DNA of 64,000 nucleotides. It comes from Rhizobium sp. (GTDB lineage: Bacteria > Pseudomonadota > Alphaproteobacteria > Rhizobiales > Rhizobiaceae). Shown here piece after piece: positions 1-8,889 of the stretch. Numbering within the stretch: position 1 is the stretch's first letter; every line of letters begins with the position of its first letter. The DNA lies in contig JAPZUE010000018.1 of the NCBI GenBank assembly GCA_027533385.1, positions 124,001-188,000 on the forward strand, in the 5' to 3' direction. The notes beneath the pieces are model-generated. The model was not told the origin of the DNA. It made no database searches and saw nothing but the letters and a program-made list of their open reading frames with translations. Both the position numbers and the translations under genes were made by a program.

Positions 1-859
1 CGACGAGCTCGCCGGTCTTGGATACGCCTTCGCCATACATGATGTCGAATTCGACCTGCTTGAACGGCGGCGCCATCTTGTTCTTGACGACCTTCACGCG
101 GGTCTGGTTGCCTACGACCTCTTCGCGGTCCTTGACCGCGCCGATGCGGCGGATGTCGAGACGCACAGAGGCGTAGAACTTCAGCGCGTTACCGCCAGTC
201 GTCGTTTCCGGCGAACCGAACATCACGCCGATCTTCATACGGATCTGGTTGATGAAAATGACCATCGTCTTCGACTTGGAGATCGAGGCGGTCAGCTTGC
301 GCAGCGCCTGGCTCATCAGGCGAGCCTGCATGCCCGGCAGGCTGTCGCCCATCTCGCCTTCGATTTCGGCGCGCGGGGTCAGCGCTGCAACCGAGTCGAC
401 GACGAGAACATCGATGGCGCCGGAGCGAACCAGCGTGTCGGTGATTTCCAGCGCCTGTTCGCCGGTGTCGGGCTGAGAGATCAGGAGGTTCTGCAGGTCG
501 ACACCGAGCTTGCGGGCATAGACCGGGTCGAGCGCATGTTCGGCGTCGACAAACGCGCAGATTCCGCCCTTCTTCTGGGCTTCTGCAATGGTCTGCAGCG
601 CCAGCGTCGTCTTACCCGAGCTTTCCGGCCCGTAAACTTCAATGATGCGCCCCTTCGGCAGGCCGCCAATGCCCAGCGCAATGTCGAGGCTGAGCGACCC
701 CGTCGAGACCGTCTCGACTTCGACCACGCTCTCGTTCGCGCCGAGCTTCATGATCGAGCCCTTGCCGAACGAGCGTTCGATCTGCGAGAGCGCCGCTTCC
801 AATGCCTTGCTTTTATCCACCGATTTGTCCTCTACAAGCCGCAAAGAATTCTGTGCCAT
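1..859 (-). CDS. recA: Recombinase RecA (3' end outside the window)
   Basis: RecA forms filaments on single-stranded DNA, catalyses strand exchange and triggers LexA self-cleavage in the SOS response. The first 286 codons are present, read leftward from an ATG at 859; the rest lies beyond position 1. The N-terminus begins [13 protein letters not shown], the Walker A motif GPESSGKT falls at about residues 77-84, and downstream stretches such as [10 protein letters not shown] and [20 protein letters not shown] are classic RecA core. A ribosome-binding-like AGGTGGATCAA stands just before the start. A LexA-type box lies about 60 bases upstream, so SOS induction is expected. Identity is near certain. 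Confidence 0.98.
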   Translation of the reverse strand, partial: MAQNSLRLVEDKSVDKSKALEAALSQIERSFGKGSIMKLGANESVVEVETVSTGSLSLDIALGIGGLPKGRIIEVYGPESSGKTTLALQTIAEAQKKGGICAFVDAEHALDPVYARKLGVDLQNLLISQPDTGEQALEITDTLVRSGAIDVLVVDSVAALTPRAEIEGEMGDSLPGMQARLMSQALRKLTASISKSKTMVIFINQIRMKIGVMFGSPETTTGGNALKFYASVRLDIRRIGAVKDREEVVGNQTRVKVVKNKMAPPFKQVEFDIMYGEGVSKTGELV

Positions 860-918
860 TTGATCCACCTTTAGGTTATTGAGGCCGCATAGGCAATGAA
901 GCCGCCGATGGGGAATAT

Positions 919-933
919 GTACTCTTTTTGTTC
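919..933 (-). promoter_or_regulatory. Candidate LexA (SOS) box of recA
   Basis: Read on the minus strand this is GAAC, seven bases, GTAC. It resembles the alphaproteobacterial LexA consensus of two GAAC half-sites separated by seven bases, with one mismatch in the second half. It sits about 60 bases upstream of the recA start. The spacing and gene context support the call, the mismatch weakens it slightly. Confidence 0.7.
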
Positions 934-1101
934 TCATTTTGCAAGAGCACGCGAAGCGATTGATATAAAATCGCTTTTTGAGGCGTGTTCGAAATCTGTT
1001 CCGCCGCTTCCCAAGGCGGATCAGGCAAATGGGCTGATCGGCTGCCGCGGTCCGGATCGCAGCGCTTCGATTCGTCCTTTCACGGTCGCGGAGACGAGAG
1101 C

Positions 1102-2046
1102 ATGACGGTCGAGATTGTAGCGATCGGCGGCGCCCATATCGATCGGCGCGGACGCCTGTTCGGCGATACGAAACCCGGTGCCAGCAATCCCGGCCAGTGG
1201 TTCGAGGAAGCCGGCGGCGGCGTCTTCAACGCGGCCTGCAATCTCTCGCGGCTCGGTCGCGCCGTCCGGCTGATTGCCCCGCGCGGCGGCGATGCTGCCG
1301 GCCAGATCGTGGCAGAAGCAGCAGCCCGAGCCGGTCTCGACGACCAGCCGGTCATTTTCCTCGACCGCGCGACGCCAAGCTATACGGCCATCCTGGAACG
1401 GGATGGCAATCTGGTGATCGCGCTTGCAGACATGGCGCTCTACGATGCGTTTTCCGCGCGTCGCATCAAGGCGAGATCCCTGCGCGACAGCCTTGCCAAA
1501 GCAGGCCACGTCCTGACCGATGCGAACCTGCGGGCCGACACGCTGTCTGCTCTCGCCAGCGCCTGCCATGCAGCGGGGCTCGGCCTGTCCGCGATTGCCA
1601 TTTCCCCGGCCAAGGTGGTGAAGTTCGAGGCGGCCCTGCCCTTCCTCACCCATCTCTTCATGAATGGTGCAGAAGCCGAAGCCATTGCCGGCAGGCGCGC
1701 CGAGCAACCTGAGGAATGGCCCGACCTGTTGCGTGCGAAAGGCCTGAAAGGCGGCAGCGTGACGAGCGGCAGCGGCCCGACCATCGCCTTCGACGAGAAG
1801 GGCATCGCCCTGATCGAGCCCGCACCAATTGCCGAGATTGCCGATGTCACCGGCGCGGGCGACGCCTTTGCAGCGGGTTTCCTCAACGCGCGCCTCTCCG
1901 GCGCCTCACTGGCGGAGGCGCTGCGTTATGGCACGGCAAGCGCCGCCATTACCCTGAAATCGCCCCATGCGACTGACGAAAATCTCTCGCAGGAGAAGCT
2001 GCAAAGCCAGTTGGCTCTTGTCCCGCCGGCCCGTTTCCTGTCATGA
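1102..2046 (+). CDS. psuK: Pseudouridine kinase, PfkB family
   Basis: A 314-residue PfkB-family sugar kinase. It is predicted to phosphorylate pseudouridine at the 5' position, feeding the glycosidase encoded next. The start region reads [18 protein letters not shown], a typical PfkB beta strand with the Gly-rich start, and the C-terminal signature [12 protein letters not shown] carries the catalytic base Asp254. The ATG at 1102 is chosen because an upstream in-frame extension to 985 reads as non-coding leader and would add residues before the family start. It ends 29 bases before psuG, which argues for one operon. The pseudouridine substrate is inferred from this pairing; PfkB members alone are hard to assign. 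Confidence 0.9.
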   Translation: MTVEIVAIGGAHIDRRGRLFGDTKPGASNPGQWFEEAGGGVFNAACNLSRLGRAVRLIAPRGGDAAGQIVAEAAARAGLDDQPVIFLDRATPSYTAILERDGNLVIALADMALYDAFSARRIKARSLRDSLAKAGHVLTDANLRADTLSALASACHAAGLGLSAIAISPAKVVKFEAALPFLTHLFMNGAEAEAIAGRRAEQPEEWPDLLRAKGLKGGSVTSGSGPTIAFDEKGIALIEPAPIAEIADVTGAGDAFAAGFLNARLSGASLAEALRYGTASAAITLKSPHATDENLSQEKLQSQLALVPPARFLS

Positions 2047-2075
2047 GAACCTGAAAATATAAGCGGAAGATCCCC

Positions 2076-3002
2076 ATGACCCGTTCCATCTCCCCCCTGT
2101 TGCCCATCACCTATTCGAGCGAAGTGAACGCCGCCAAGCAGCGCGGCGCCCCGATCGTGGCACTTGAATCCACCATAATCACCCATGGCATGCCCTATCC
2201 GGGCAATCTGCAGATGGCGCGCAGCGTCGAGGACATCGTCCGCCAGCAGGGTGCGGTGCCGGCAACCATCGCCGTGATCAAGGGCGTGCTGCATATCGGC
2301 CTCGAACCGGCAGAGCTTGAGGCGCTGGCGCAGATGAAGAACGTCATGAAGCTCTCGCGCGCCGATTTGGCCTTTGCGATTGCCGAGCGCCGCAACGGCG
2401 CCACCACCGTCGCGGCGACCATGATCGCCGCCTCCCGCGCCGGAATCTCTGTCTTTGCCACAGGCGGCATTGGCGGCGTGCATCGTGGTGCCGAGGAAAG
2501 CTTCGACATCTCCGCCGATCTTGAGGAACTCGCCCGCACCGCCGTGATCGTCGTGTCGGCCGGCCCGAAGGCGATCCTCGACATCCCGAAGACGCTGGAA
2601 GTGCTGGAGACCCGCGGCGTGCCCGTCGTCACCTATGACAGCGAGGACTTCCCGGCCTTCTGGTCGCGCAGCTCCGGCCTCAAGAGCGTGCTCAACCTGC
2701 CGAGCCCGGCGGCAATCGCCAATTTCCAGAAGATGCGCGACCAGCTCGGCATTGATGGCGGCATGCTGATCGCCAATCCGGTGCCGGAAGCCGACGAGAT
2801 CCCGCGCGAGGAAATGGAAATCTACATCAGCCGCGCGCTGGCCAATGCCGAACGCGACGAGATCGCCGGCAAGGCAGTCACCCCTTACCTGCTCGACAAC
2901 ATCTTCCACCTGACCGGTGGCCGTTCGCTGAAGACCAACATCGCGCTGGTCGAGAACAATGCGCGGCTTGCCGCCGAAATCGCCGTTGCCATGAACGGCT
3001 GA
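2076..3002 (+). CDS. psuG: Pseudouridine-5'-phosphate glycosidase
   Basis: A 308-residue protein of the PsuG/indigoidine synthase A-like family, which uses a metal ion to split pseudouridine 5'-phosphate into uracil and ribose 5-phosphate. The family core is easy to see: VALESTIITHGMPYP near residue 30, TTVAATMIAA and FATGGIGGVHRGAEESFDIS around residues 110-145, and VVSAGPKAILDI. Length matches the family. It follows psuK closely and is followed by a strong rho-independent terminator, so the two genes form a short catabolic operon that recovers ribose and uracil from modified RNA nucleosides. Confidence 0.95.
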   Translation: MTRSISPLLPITYSSEVNAAKQRGAPIVALESTIITHGMPYPGNLQMARSVEDIVRQQGAVPATIAVIKGVLHIGLEPAELEALAQMKNVMKLSRADLAFAIAERRNGATTVAATMIAASRAGISVFATGGIGGVHRGAEESFDISADLEELARTAVIVVSAGPKAILDIPKTLEVLETRGVPVVTYDSEDFPAFWSRSSGLKSVLNLPSPAAIANFQKMRDQLGIDGGMLIANPVPEADEIPREEMEIYISRALANAERDEIAGKAVTPYLLDNIFHLTGGRSLKTNIALVENNARLAAEIAVAMNG

Positions 3003-3021
3003 TCAGACCTAACGGCCCTGA

Positions 3022-3063
3022 AACGAAAGAACCCGCCGGATCGCTCCGGCGGGTTCTTTCGTT
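3022..3063. terminator. Bidirectional-type terminator between psuG and cckA
   Basis: A perfect 19-base inverted repeat (3022-3040 and 3045-3063) with a TCGC loop. The outer stem is A-rich on one side and T-rich on the other, so it can serve psuG on the plus strand and cckA on the minus strand. Confidence 0.92.
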
Positions 3064-3084
3064 CATGCAGCCCGTGAAAACCCG

Positions 3085-5709
3085 TCAGCCTTCGCCGTCC
3101 AGCATCTCGCGCACTGCAACGGCCAGTTGCTTCAGCGAGAAGGGCTTTGGCAGGAAGCCGAACTTGGCATCAGCAGGCAGATTGCGGGCAAAGGCGTCCT
3201 CGGCATAACCCGAGACGAAGATGAACTTCAGGTCCGGATACTTCTTGCGCAGCTCGGTGAGCAGGGTGGGGCCGTCCATCTCGGGCATGACGACGTCAGA
3301 AACGACGATGTCGACCTCGCCCTCAAGCTCTTCCATGATGTCGAGCGCCTCGACACCGGACCCCGCCTCGTGAACCGTATAGCCCCGCGTTTCCAGCATC
3401 CGCTTGCCACCGCGGCGCACGGCCTCTTCGTCCTCGACGAGGAGGACGACGGCCGATTTCCCGGTGAGATCCGGCGTATCCTGGTTGTCGGCTGCCCCCT
3501 TCGGCGCGCTAACGGTAATCGTGTCTCCGTCAACGGTGGCGGTCGCCTGCTGCACCTCAGCAACCGGCTGCACCTCGGGTACATGCCGCGGCAGGAAGAT
3601 GCGGAAGGTGGTGCCCTTGCCGACTTCCGATTCCGGATAGATGTAGCCGCCGGACTGCTTGACGATGCCATAGACCATCGCCAGCCCAAGGCCCGTGCCC
3701 TTGCCGACTTCCTTTGTCGTGAAGAAGGGCTCGAAGATCTTGTCCATGATTTCGGGCGCAATCCCGGTTCCGGTATCGGCGACTTCGACCAGCACCATGT
3801 CTTCCGACGGCAGGCCGCGATAGCCGAAGGCACCCGCCTCCGCCGCATCGATGTTGCGCGTCGACACCGTGATTGATCCACCCTCGGGCATTGCGTCGCG
3901 CGCATTGACACAGAGATTGATCAGCACCTGCTCGAACTGCGACAGGTCCGTCTTCACCGGCCACAGGTCGCGGCCATATTCGACCTTGAGCTTGACATTG
4001 GTGCCAGAAATCAGCCGGTCGACGAGCATCCGGAGATCGCCGATGACGTCCGTCAGATTGAGGACACTCGGCCGCATCGTCTGCTTGCGCGAGAAGGCAA
4101 GCAGCTGGCGCACCAGCACTGCGGCACGGTTGGCATTGCGCTTGATCTCCATCAGGTCGGCAAAGCTCGCATCCGACGGACGCGCCTGCAGCAGCAGGTG
4201 ATCGGAGGAGAGCAGGATCGCGGTCAGCACGTTGTTGAAGTCGTGTGCGATACCGCCGGCGAGCGTTCCCACCGCATTCATCTTCTGCGTCTGCGCCATC
4301 TGCGCTTCAAGCGCCTTCTGATCGGTGACATCCACGGCATAGACGATGGCGGCCTCTTCCGGCGCTTCATCGCTCTGGTCGATCACGGCGTTGACATAGA
4401 AGCGGAAATGCCTGCTGTCATTGGTTGGATGGCGGCTGTCGATCGGCGAGATATCGACCTGACGATCCATGGCCGCAGCCAGCGCCTGGCGGAAGCCGTC
4501 GCGCTCGTTCTCGTGTAGAACGACTTCGATCCGCCCATGCCGCTCGATCTCGTCGCGCGAGATGATGTCGGCAAAGAGCTTCATGAACGGCGCATTTGTC
4601 CGCAGGATCCGGCCCTCGCCGTCAACGGAAGCAATCGCCATCGGCGTGTTGTTGAAGAAGCGGGTGAAGCGCATTGAGGCGACTGAATCGGATTGATCAC
4701 CGCCCTCGGCCTGACTGCGCGCCAGAACAATCGACCGGCTTTCGCCCGGCGCACCGTCGCGCGCGGCCCGAACGCGATGCACGAGGCGCACCGGCAGACT
4801 CTGACCGTTGACCCGGCGCAGATCAAGATCGAGCGTTTCGGTGCGCGCCTGGCCGGGCTCGGCCTGGACGGAATTGATCAGCGCCATGCCCTCGCCCGCG
4901 ACGAGATCGGCAATCGTCATCGAACCCGGATTGAACTGAGTGAGATCGACGCCCAGCCATTCGGCCAGCGTGGCATTCAGATAATAGATCTCACCCTTGC
5001 GCCCGGCCGAGAAGAAGCCGGCAGGCGCGTGGTCGAGATAGTCGATCGCGTGCTGCAGCTCCTTGAAGAAGCGCTCCTGATCATCGCGCTCGGCGGTGAT
5101 GTCGGAGATCTGCCAGACATGCAGCGGCTTGCCGCGCCCTTCCCCTGCCAGAAGGCGGGCCTTCAGGCGATACCAGTGCGCACCGGACCCATTTGCCGTC
5201 TGGCTGCCAAGCGGCTTCAGCAGCCGGAACTCCTCATAGCTGTCGCGCCCCTCGCGCAGACCGTTCGTCAGCCGGTAGAGCGCCTCGCTTGACTCGCGAT
5301 AACGCGACAGCAGCGCCTCCAGCGTCTGGACTTCCGTCGCCTTGCTGGCTCCCGTCATCGAACCATAGGCGGCATTGGCAAAGACGATACGGCCTTCCGG
5401 ATCGGTGATCAGCGTTCCCTCGGGCTGGCTTGCGAGGAAGCGGCGGGCCAGCGTATCGCTGTTCGACTGCGGCATCACTTCGACGAAGCCGATCACGGCG
5501 GAGACGATGAAGAAGATGCCCATCATCGCCAGAATGCCGAGCACGCCCAGCACCACCTGGTTGTCCAGCTGGTCGCGGAAGACGATGAAGGCGGCGGATG
5601 CGGCAATCAGGGCAAGCGCCAGCAGCAGGATGCGCAGCGCCATGCCGACGCCACCACGGCGATCGACCAGAGGGCCGTCTCCATCTCGATCGTACTGCTG
5701 TCGTGTCAT
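3085..5709 (-). CDS. cckA: Hybrid sensor histidine kinase CckA
   Basis: An 874-residue membrane-bound hybrid kinase, the top of the CckA-ChpT-CtrA phosphorelay that controls the alphaproteobacterial cell cycle. Two N-terminal membrane segments (about residues 23-45 and 52-77) are followed by PAS-type sensing regions, a DHp helix with GGIAHDFNN in which His489 is the phosphorylated residue, an ATPase domain (N box [16 protein letters not shown] boxes GTGIAP and [14 protein letters not shown]), and a C-terminal receiver with phospho-acceptor Asp805 in [10 protein letters not shown]. The ATG at 5709 ([12 protein letters not shown]) is preferred over a longer in-frame frame to 5904 whose extra 65 residues look non-coding and precede the membrane segments. 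Confidence 0.95.
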   Translation of the reverse strand: MTRQQYDRDGDGPLVDRRGGVGMALRILLLALALIAASAAFIVFRDQLDNQVVLGVLGILAMMGIFFIVSAVIGFVEVMPQSNSDTLARRFLASQPEGTLITDPEGRIVFANAAYGSMTGASKATEVQTLEALLSRYRESSEALYRLTNGLREGRDSYEEFRLLKPLGSQTANGSGAHWYRLKARLLAGEGRGKPLHVWQISDITAERDDQERFFKELQHAIDYLDHAPAGFFSAGRKGEIYYLNATLAEWLGVDLTQFNPGSMTIADLVAGEGMALINSVQAEPGQARTETLDLDLRRVNGQSLPVRLVHRVRAARDGAPGESRSIVLARSQAEGGDQSDSVASMRFTRFFNNTPMAIASVDGEGRILRTNAPFMKLFADIISRDEIERHGRIEVVLHENERDGFRQALAAAMDRQVDISPIDSRHPTNDSRHFRFYVNAVIDQSDEAPEEAAIVYAVDVTDQKALEAQMAQTQKMNAVGTLAGGIAHDFNNVLTAILLSSDHLLLQARPSDASFADLMEIKRNANRAAVLVRQLLAFSRKQTMRPSVLNLTDVIGDLRMLVDRLISGTNVKLKVEYGRDLWPVKTDLSQFEQVLINLCVNARDAMPEGGSITVSTRNIDAAEAGAFGYRGLPSEDMVLVEVADTGTGIAPEIMDKIFEPFFTTKEVGKGTGLGLAMVYGIVKQSGGYIYPESEVGKGTTFRIFLPRHVPEVQPVAEVQQATATVDGDTITVSAPKGAADNQDTPDLTGKSAVVLLVEDEEAVRRGGKRMLETRGYTVHEAGSGVEALDIMEELEGEVDIVVSDVVMPEMDGPTLLTELRKKYPDLKFIFVSGYAEDAFARNLPADAKFGFLPKPFSLKQLAVAVREMLDGEG

Positions 5710-5963
5710 TGATGCCTCTTGCCTAAGCGCACGGACGATCCGACCAAGCGAGAATCGGCGCTGCAACCTGTTTATCAATTTGCCGTAACCGCAAAAAGCA
5801 AAGAAAGGGCCAGATCGGGTCCGGTGCCCGCTCTCCCACAGGAATGCCGCATTCATGATCGATCCTGACGCTGCCTTGGCCTTTGGGGATATCCACACCG
5901 ACATTGTGTTAGATTGCGGAAGGGGCCGTCTTCTGCCAGAAAGCCAGTCAAAAGGAGCACGAC

Positions 5964-7457
5964 ATGCTGAATGACTTGATCTCGGCCTATGGCGATCGTT
6001 TTCTCGTAGCAGCGCTCGGTGTCAGTCTGGCCCTGCTCTGCCTCTTCATCGTGCTCTGGATCCTGCGCAACCGAGCCCCCTCGCCCTTCGTGCGCGGCGG
6101 TCGCAATCGCCAGCCGCGCCTTCAGGTTCTGGATGCCGCCGCCGTCGACACCCGCCGCCGCATCGTTCTGATCCGGCGTGACAATGTCGAACACCTCGTG
6201 ATGATCGGTGGACCGACCGATATCGTCATCGAAAGCGGTATCGGCGACGAGCGCCCCTATCTGAATGCGCAGACGGTTGTGCAACAGGCAGCAGCCGAAC
6301 AGCAGGAACTTCCGAAACCCGCCCAACAGGGAGCACTCGCAGCGAGCGACGCCCCGGCACAGCCCGTTGCTGCGCCCGCGCCCGCAGCCGCAGCCGCCGC
6401 CATCGAGCCGCCGGCAAGGCGTGCACCCATGCCCGAGCCAGTACGACCGGCCGCAGCCGAGGCACCGGTTCGCCCGCAAACGCAGTCGCAGTCGCAACCG
6501 CAGCCGCCGTCTCAGAGTGTCGCCGCCGAGCGCCGCCCGCAGCCCGCGCCCGTCCGCCCGGCGGAACCCGTGACACAACGTCAGCCGCCGACAGACGCGC
6601 TTCCGCTGGTCACCGCAGCTGCTGCGGCCACACCCATTGCGGTTGCCGCCGCCGCCCCGGTCGCAGAGCCGTCACGCTCCGTGGTGATGGACGCGCCGGC
6701 GATTGGACCAGCCGCGGTTTCCGCACCCGTCGAGCCGCCCGCTCTGCCGGAAGTATCGCCCATGCGACCGGCAGCCAGGATCGAGCCGATGGTTGCCGCC
6801 GAAGCTGAACCTGTCGCGATCGCTCCTGTGAACGACACGGTGACTTTGGCTCCAGAGCCGAAGACTGTTCCCACCGTGCAGCCCGAAACGGCAGCACTAG
6901 CGCCGCCGATCGAGCCACTGCGGCTGGATGCGATCGAACCGATGATGGCCGAGGCACCGAAGCCTGTCCCCTTCGAAGACATCAGGCGAGACCATGTCGA
7001 GCCCGAGATCGTGCTGCCGCCAGTCATCGATGCACCGGTCGCAGAAGACCTGCTGGAAGCCGCGCGCCAGCGGGTCCTCGCCCCGGCCCCGGCCCCAGCG
7101 CCGGTCCAGGCCCGTCTGGTCGAACCGCAACAGATCGAACCCATAATCGAGCGCCAACCGCCGATCGCGGCCAACGAGCCGGCCCCTCGTGACATGAGCG
7201 ACTTCGAGCGTGTGCTCGAGGAAGAAATGGCGCTGTATCTGGCAGCCGATCCGGCCCCCGCGCCGGCGCCGTCCCTGCCGCCGATACTGCCCGAGACCCG
7301 TGCCGACAGGCCACGTCCGCCTGTCGCGGCCATTATCCCGGAGGCGGGCCGCACTCCAAACGGAACGCCCAACGCCTCCCAGCAGGGCCAGGAACCCAAT
7401 CTTCAAAACGAGATCGCCCGGATCTTTGGCGAGATGTCGGCCAGTCGAAACACGTAA
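5964..7457 (+). CDS. FliO-like membrane protein with long Ala/Pro-rich tail
   Basis: A 497-residue protein divergent from cckA. Residues about 14-35 form one membrane helix (LVAALGVSLALLCLFIVLWIL). Residues about 45-95 resemble the FliO domain: LQVLDAAAVDTRRRIVLIRR then NVEHLVMIGGPTDIVIE. FliO helps assemble the flagellar export gate, but this gene is beside cckA and away from flagellar genes, and the remaining 400 residues are low-complexity, rich in Ala, Pro, Glu and Val, so a different envelope role is possible. A strong AAGGAG stands six bases before the ATG. The last about 30 residues (NEIARIFGEMSASRN) look folded and may be a docking helix. FliO-domain identity is moderately sure; function is not. 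Confidence 0.7.
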   Translation: MLNDLISAYGDRFLVAALGVSLALLCLFIVLWILRNRAPSPFVRGGRNRQPRLQVLDAAAVDTRRRIVLIRRDNVEHLVMIGGPTDIVIESGIGDERPYLNAQTVVQQAAAEQQELPKPAQQGALAASDAPAQPVAAPAPAAAAAAIEPPARRAPMPEPVRPAAAEAPVRPQTQSQSQPQPPSQSVAAERRPQPAPVRPAEPVTQRQPPTDALPLVTAAAAATPIAVAAAAPVAEPSRSVVMDAPAIGPAAVSAPVEPPALPEVSPMRPAARIEPMVAAEAEPVAIAPVNDTVTLAPEPKTVPTVQPETAALAPPIEPLRLDAIEPMMAEAPKPVPFEDIRRDHVEPEIVLPPVIDAPVAEDLLEAARQRVLAPAPAPAPVQARLVEPQQIEPIIERQPPIAANEPAPRDMSDFERVLEEEMALYLAADPAPAPAPSLPPILPETRADRPRPPVAAIIPEAGRTPNGTPNASQQGQEPNLQNEIARIFGEMSASRNT

Positions 7458-7520
7458 ACGCCGAAATCCGTGACAGCTGGCCAGTCACAGTGTCACAGTG
7501 GACAGGTCGTAAAACGCAAA

Positions 7521-7543
7521 AAGACCCGCCATTGGCGGGTCTT
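7521..7543. terminator. Terminator between the FliO-like gene and dksA
   Basis: Inverted repeat AAGACCCGCC, loop ATT, GGCGGGTCTT. A-rich and T-rich flanks on opposite sides make it usable by both convergent genes. Confidence 0.88.
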
Positions 7544-7577
7544 ATAAATCATACTTATCAACTTGGGCATTCTGGCC

Positions 7578-7997
7578 TCACTCGTCGCGATAAACCTTCT
7601 CGCGACGCTCATGGCGCTCCTGGGCTTCGATCGACAGCGTTGCAATCGGACGGGCGTCGAGACGCTTCAGGCCGATCGGCTCACCGGTCTCCTCGCAATA
7701 GCCGTAGGTCCCGTCCTCGATACGCTGCAGGGCGGCATCGATCTTGGAGATCAGCTTGCGCTGACGGTCGCGGGCGCGAAGTTCGATGGCTCTGTCGGTT
7801 TCGGAGGAAGCCCTGTCGGCGAGGTCAGGGTGATTGGCGCTTTCTTCGGCGAGGTGGTCGAGTGTCTCGCGCGCTTCTCGGAGGATGTCATTTTTCCAGG
7901 CGATGAGCTTGGCCCTGAAATAGGCCCGCTGGTTCGCGTTCATGAACTCTTCGTCTTCCGAGAGGACATAATTGCTAAGATTGATCTTCTCACTCAA
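7578..7997 (-). CDS. dksA: RNA polymerase-binding transcription factor DksA
   Basis: A 139-residue DksA that binds the RNA polymerase secondary channel and, with ppGpp, shifts transcription away from stable RNA genes in starvation. The coiled-coil tip motif DxxDxA is present as DLADRA (Asp58, Asp61, Ala63). At the four zinc-ligand positions (101, 104, 122, 125) only Cys101 remains; Thr104, Ser122 and Ala125 replace the other cysteines, so no zinc finger is expected. The TTG at 7997 is chosen as start because AGGAG lies six bases before it and the product MSEKINLSNYVL matches rhizobial DksA; an ATG at 8018 would add seven residues without a better ribosome site. Confidence 0.93.
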   Translation of the reverse strand: MSEKINLSNYVLSEDEEFMNANQRAYFRAKLIAWKNDILREARETLDHLAEESANHPDLADRASSETDRAIELRARDRQRKLISKIDAALQRIEDGTYGYCEETGEPIGLKRLDARPIATLSIEAQERHERREKVYRDE

Positions 7998-8060
7998 CGC
8001 GATTCTCCTGAAGAACATCTCAATGAGCGGGTGTATATCCTCTCAAGGCAACCGGTTCAA

Positions 8061-8088
8061 GCCTCCAGACTGTTTCGGAGGCATTTTT
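8061..8088 (+). terminator. Orphan terminator-like hairpin in the dksA leader
   Basis: GCCTCC, ten-base loop, GGAGGC, then ATTTTT on the plus strand. No gene reads into it on the plus strand; dksA runs the other way. It could end an antisense or small transcript, or act as a leader hairpin for dksA. Interpretation is open. Confidence 0.4.
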
Positions 8089-8271
8089 AAATCTGTTACA
8101 TTTTTCATCTAAATTTCTATTTTTTAAGCATAATTTTCTTCCAGGCATGACAGGCCGACCTGACGGCAGATCGCGATAGGATGATTGAGCTTCGCCCTCC
8201 GGATGGTTGACGGCATGGGCAAAGAACCGGTACTTCAGGTGAGAGCATGATCGCACGCGGAAACCCAACGG

Positions 8272-8766
8272 ATGACGCCCTCCATTCAGCTTCCCAAGCG
8301 CATCTATCTGCTGCGCCACGCGAAATCCGGTTGGGCCGAGCCCGGTGGTCGCGATTTCGATCGCAGCCTTTCCGATGCCGGCTTTGCCGAGGCCGAGCTA
8401 CTGGCCGAGACTGCGGCAGATCGGGGCTATCGTCCTGATCTTGTTGTCTGTTCCACCGCAAAACGCTGCCGGCAGACGGCCGACGCCATCAATCGCGTCT
8501 TCTCGGGCCTCGTCGAGTTTCGCTATGTCGATGCGCTCTACAACGCACCAGCCGAAGTCTATCTCGAGATTGCGCGATCGACGCACGGCATCGAGGGCTT
8601 GATGCTTGTCGGCCATAACCCGGCAATCGAGGAGGTCTTCGCGAGCCTCTGCGGCAACGACGTCATGGCCCGCACTGTGCCAGAGGGCTATCCCACCTCG
8701 GGGCTTGCCGTCATCGACGCGGTAAGCGACGAAACTTACGCCCTGCGCGATTTCCTTGTCGGCTGA
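8272..8766 (+). CDS. SixA-type histidine phosphatase
   Basis: A 164-residue protein of the histidine phosphatase superfamily, the short SixA branch that removes phosphate from phosphohistidine proteins. The catalytic motif LLRHAKSGW is at residues 13-21 with nucleophile His16; the second catalytic histidine is His115 in LVGHNPAIEE; CSTAKRCRQTA supplies an arginine of the phosphate pocket. Length equals SixA. The ATG at 8272 is just ahead of the first beta strand. It stands alone before ycjX, with no visible partner kinase, so its target (a phosphorelay HPt protein or a phosphotransferase-system protein) cannot be named from the sequence. Confidence 0.85.
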   Translation: MTPSIQLPKRIYLLRHAKSGWAEPGGRDFDRSLSDAGFAEAELLAETAADRGYRPDLVVCSTAKRCRQTADAINRVFSGLVEFRYVDALYNAPAEVYLEIARSTHGIEGLMLVGHNPAIEEVFASLCGNDVMARTVPEGYPTSGLAVIDAVSDETYALRDFLVG

Positions 8767-8889
8767 ACCGCCCAGGCCGGCCTGCTGCTTGCCTCTTTTT
8801 TGCGCCGCAACCGCCGCCTATATGTGGGAGAGAGGGCGCTCACGGTTTTGTGCCGATGTCGCGCCCTTGCCCGCCACAGCCAGCAGGAC

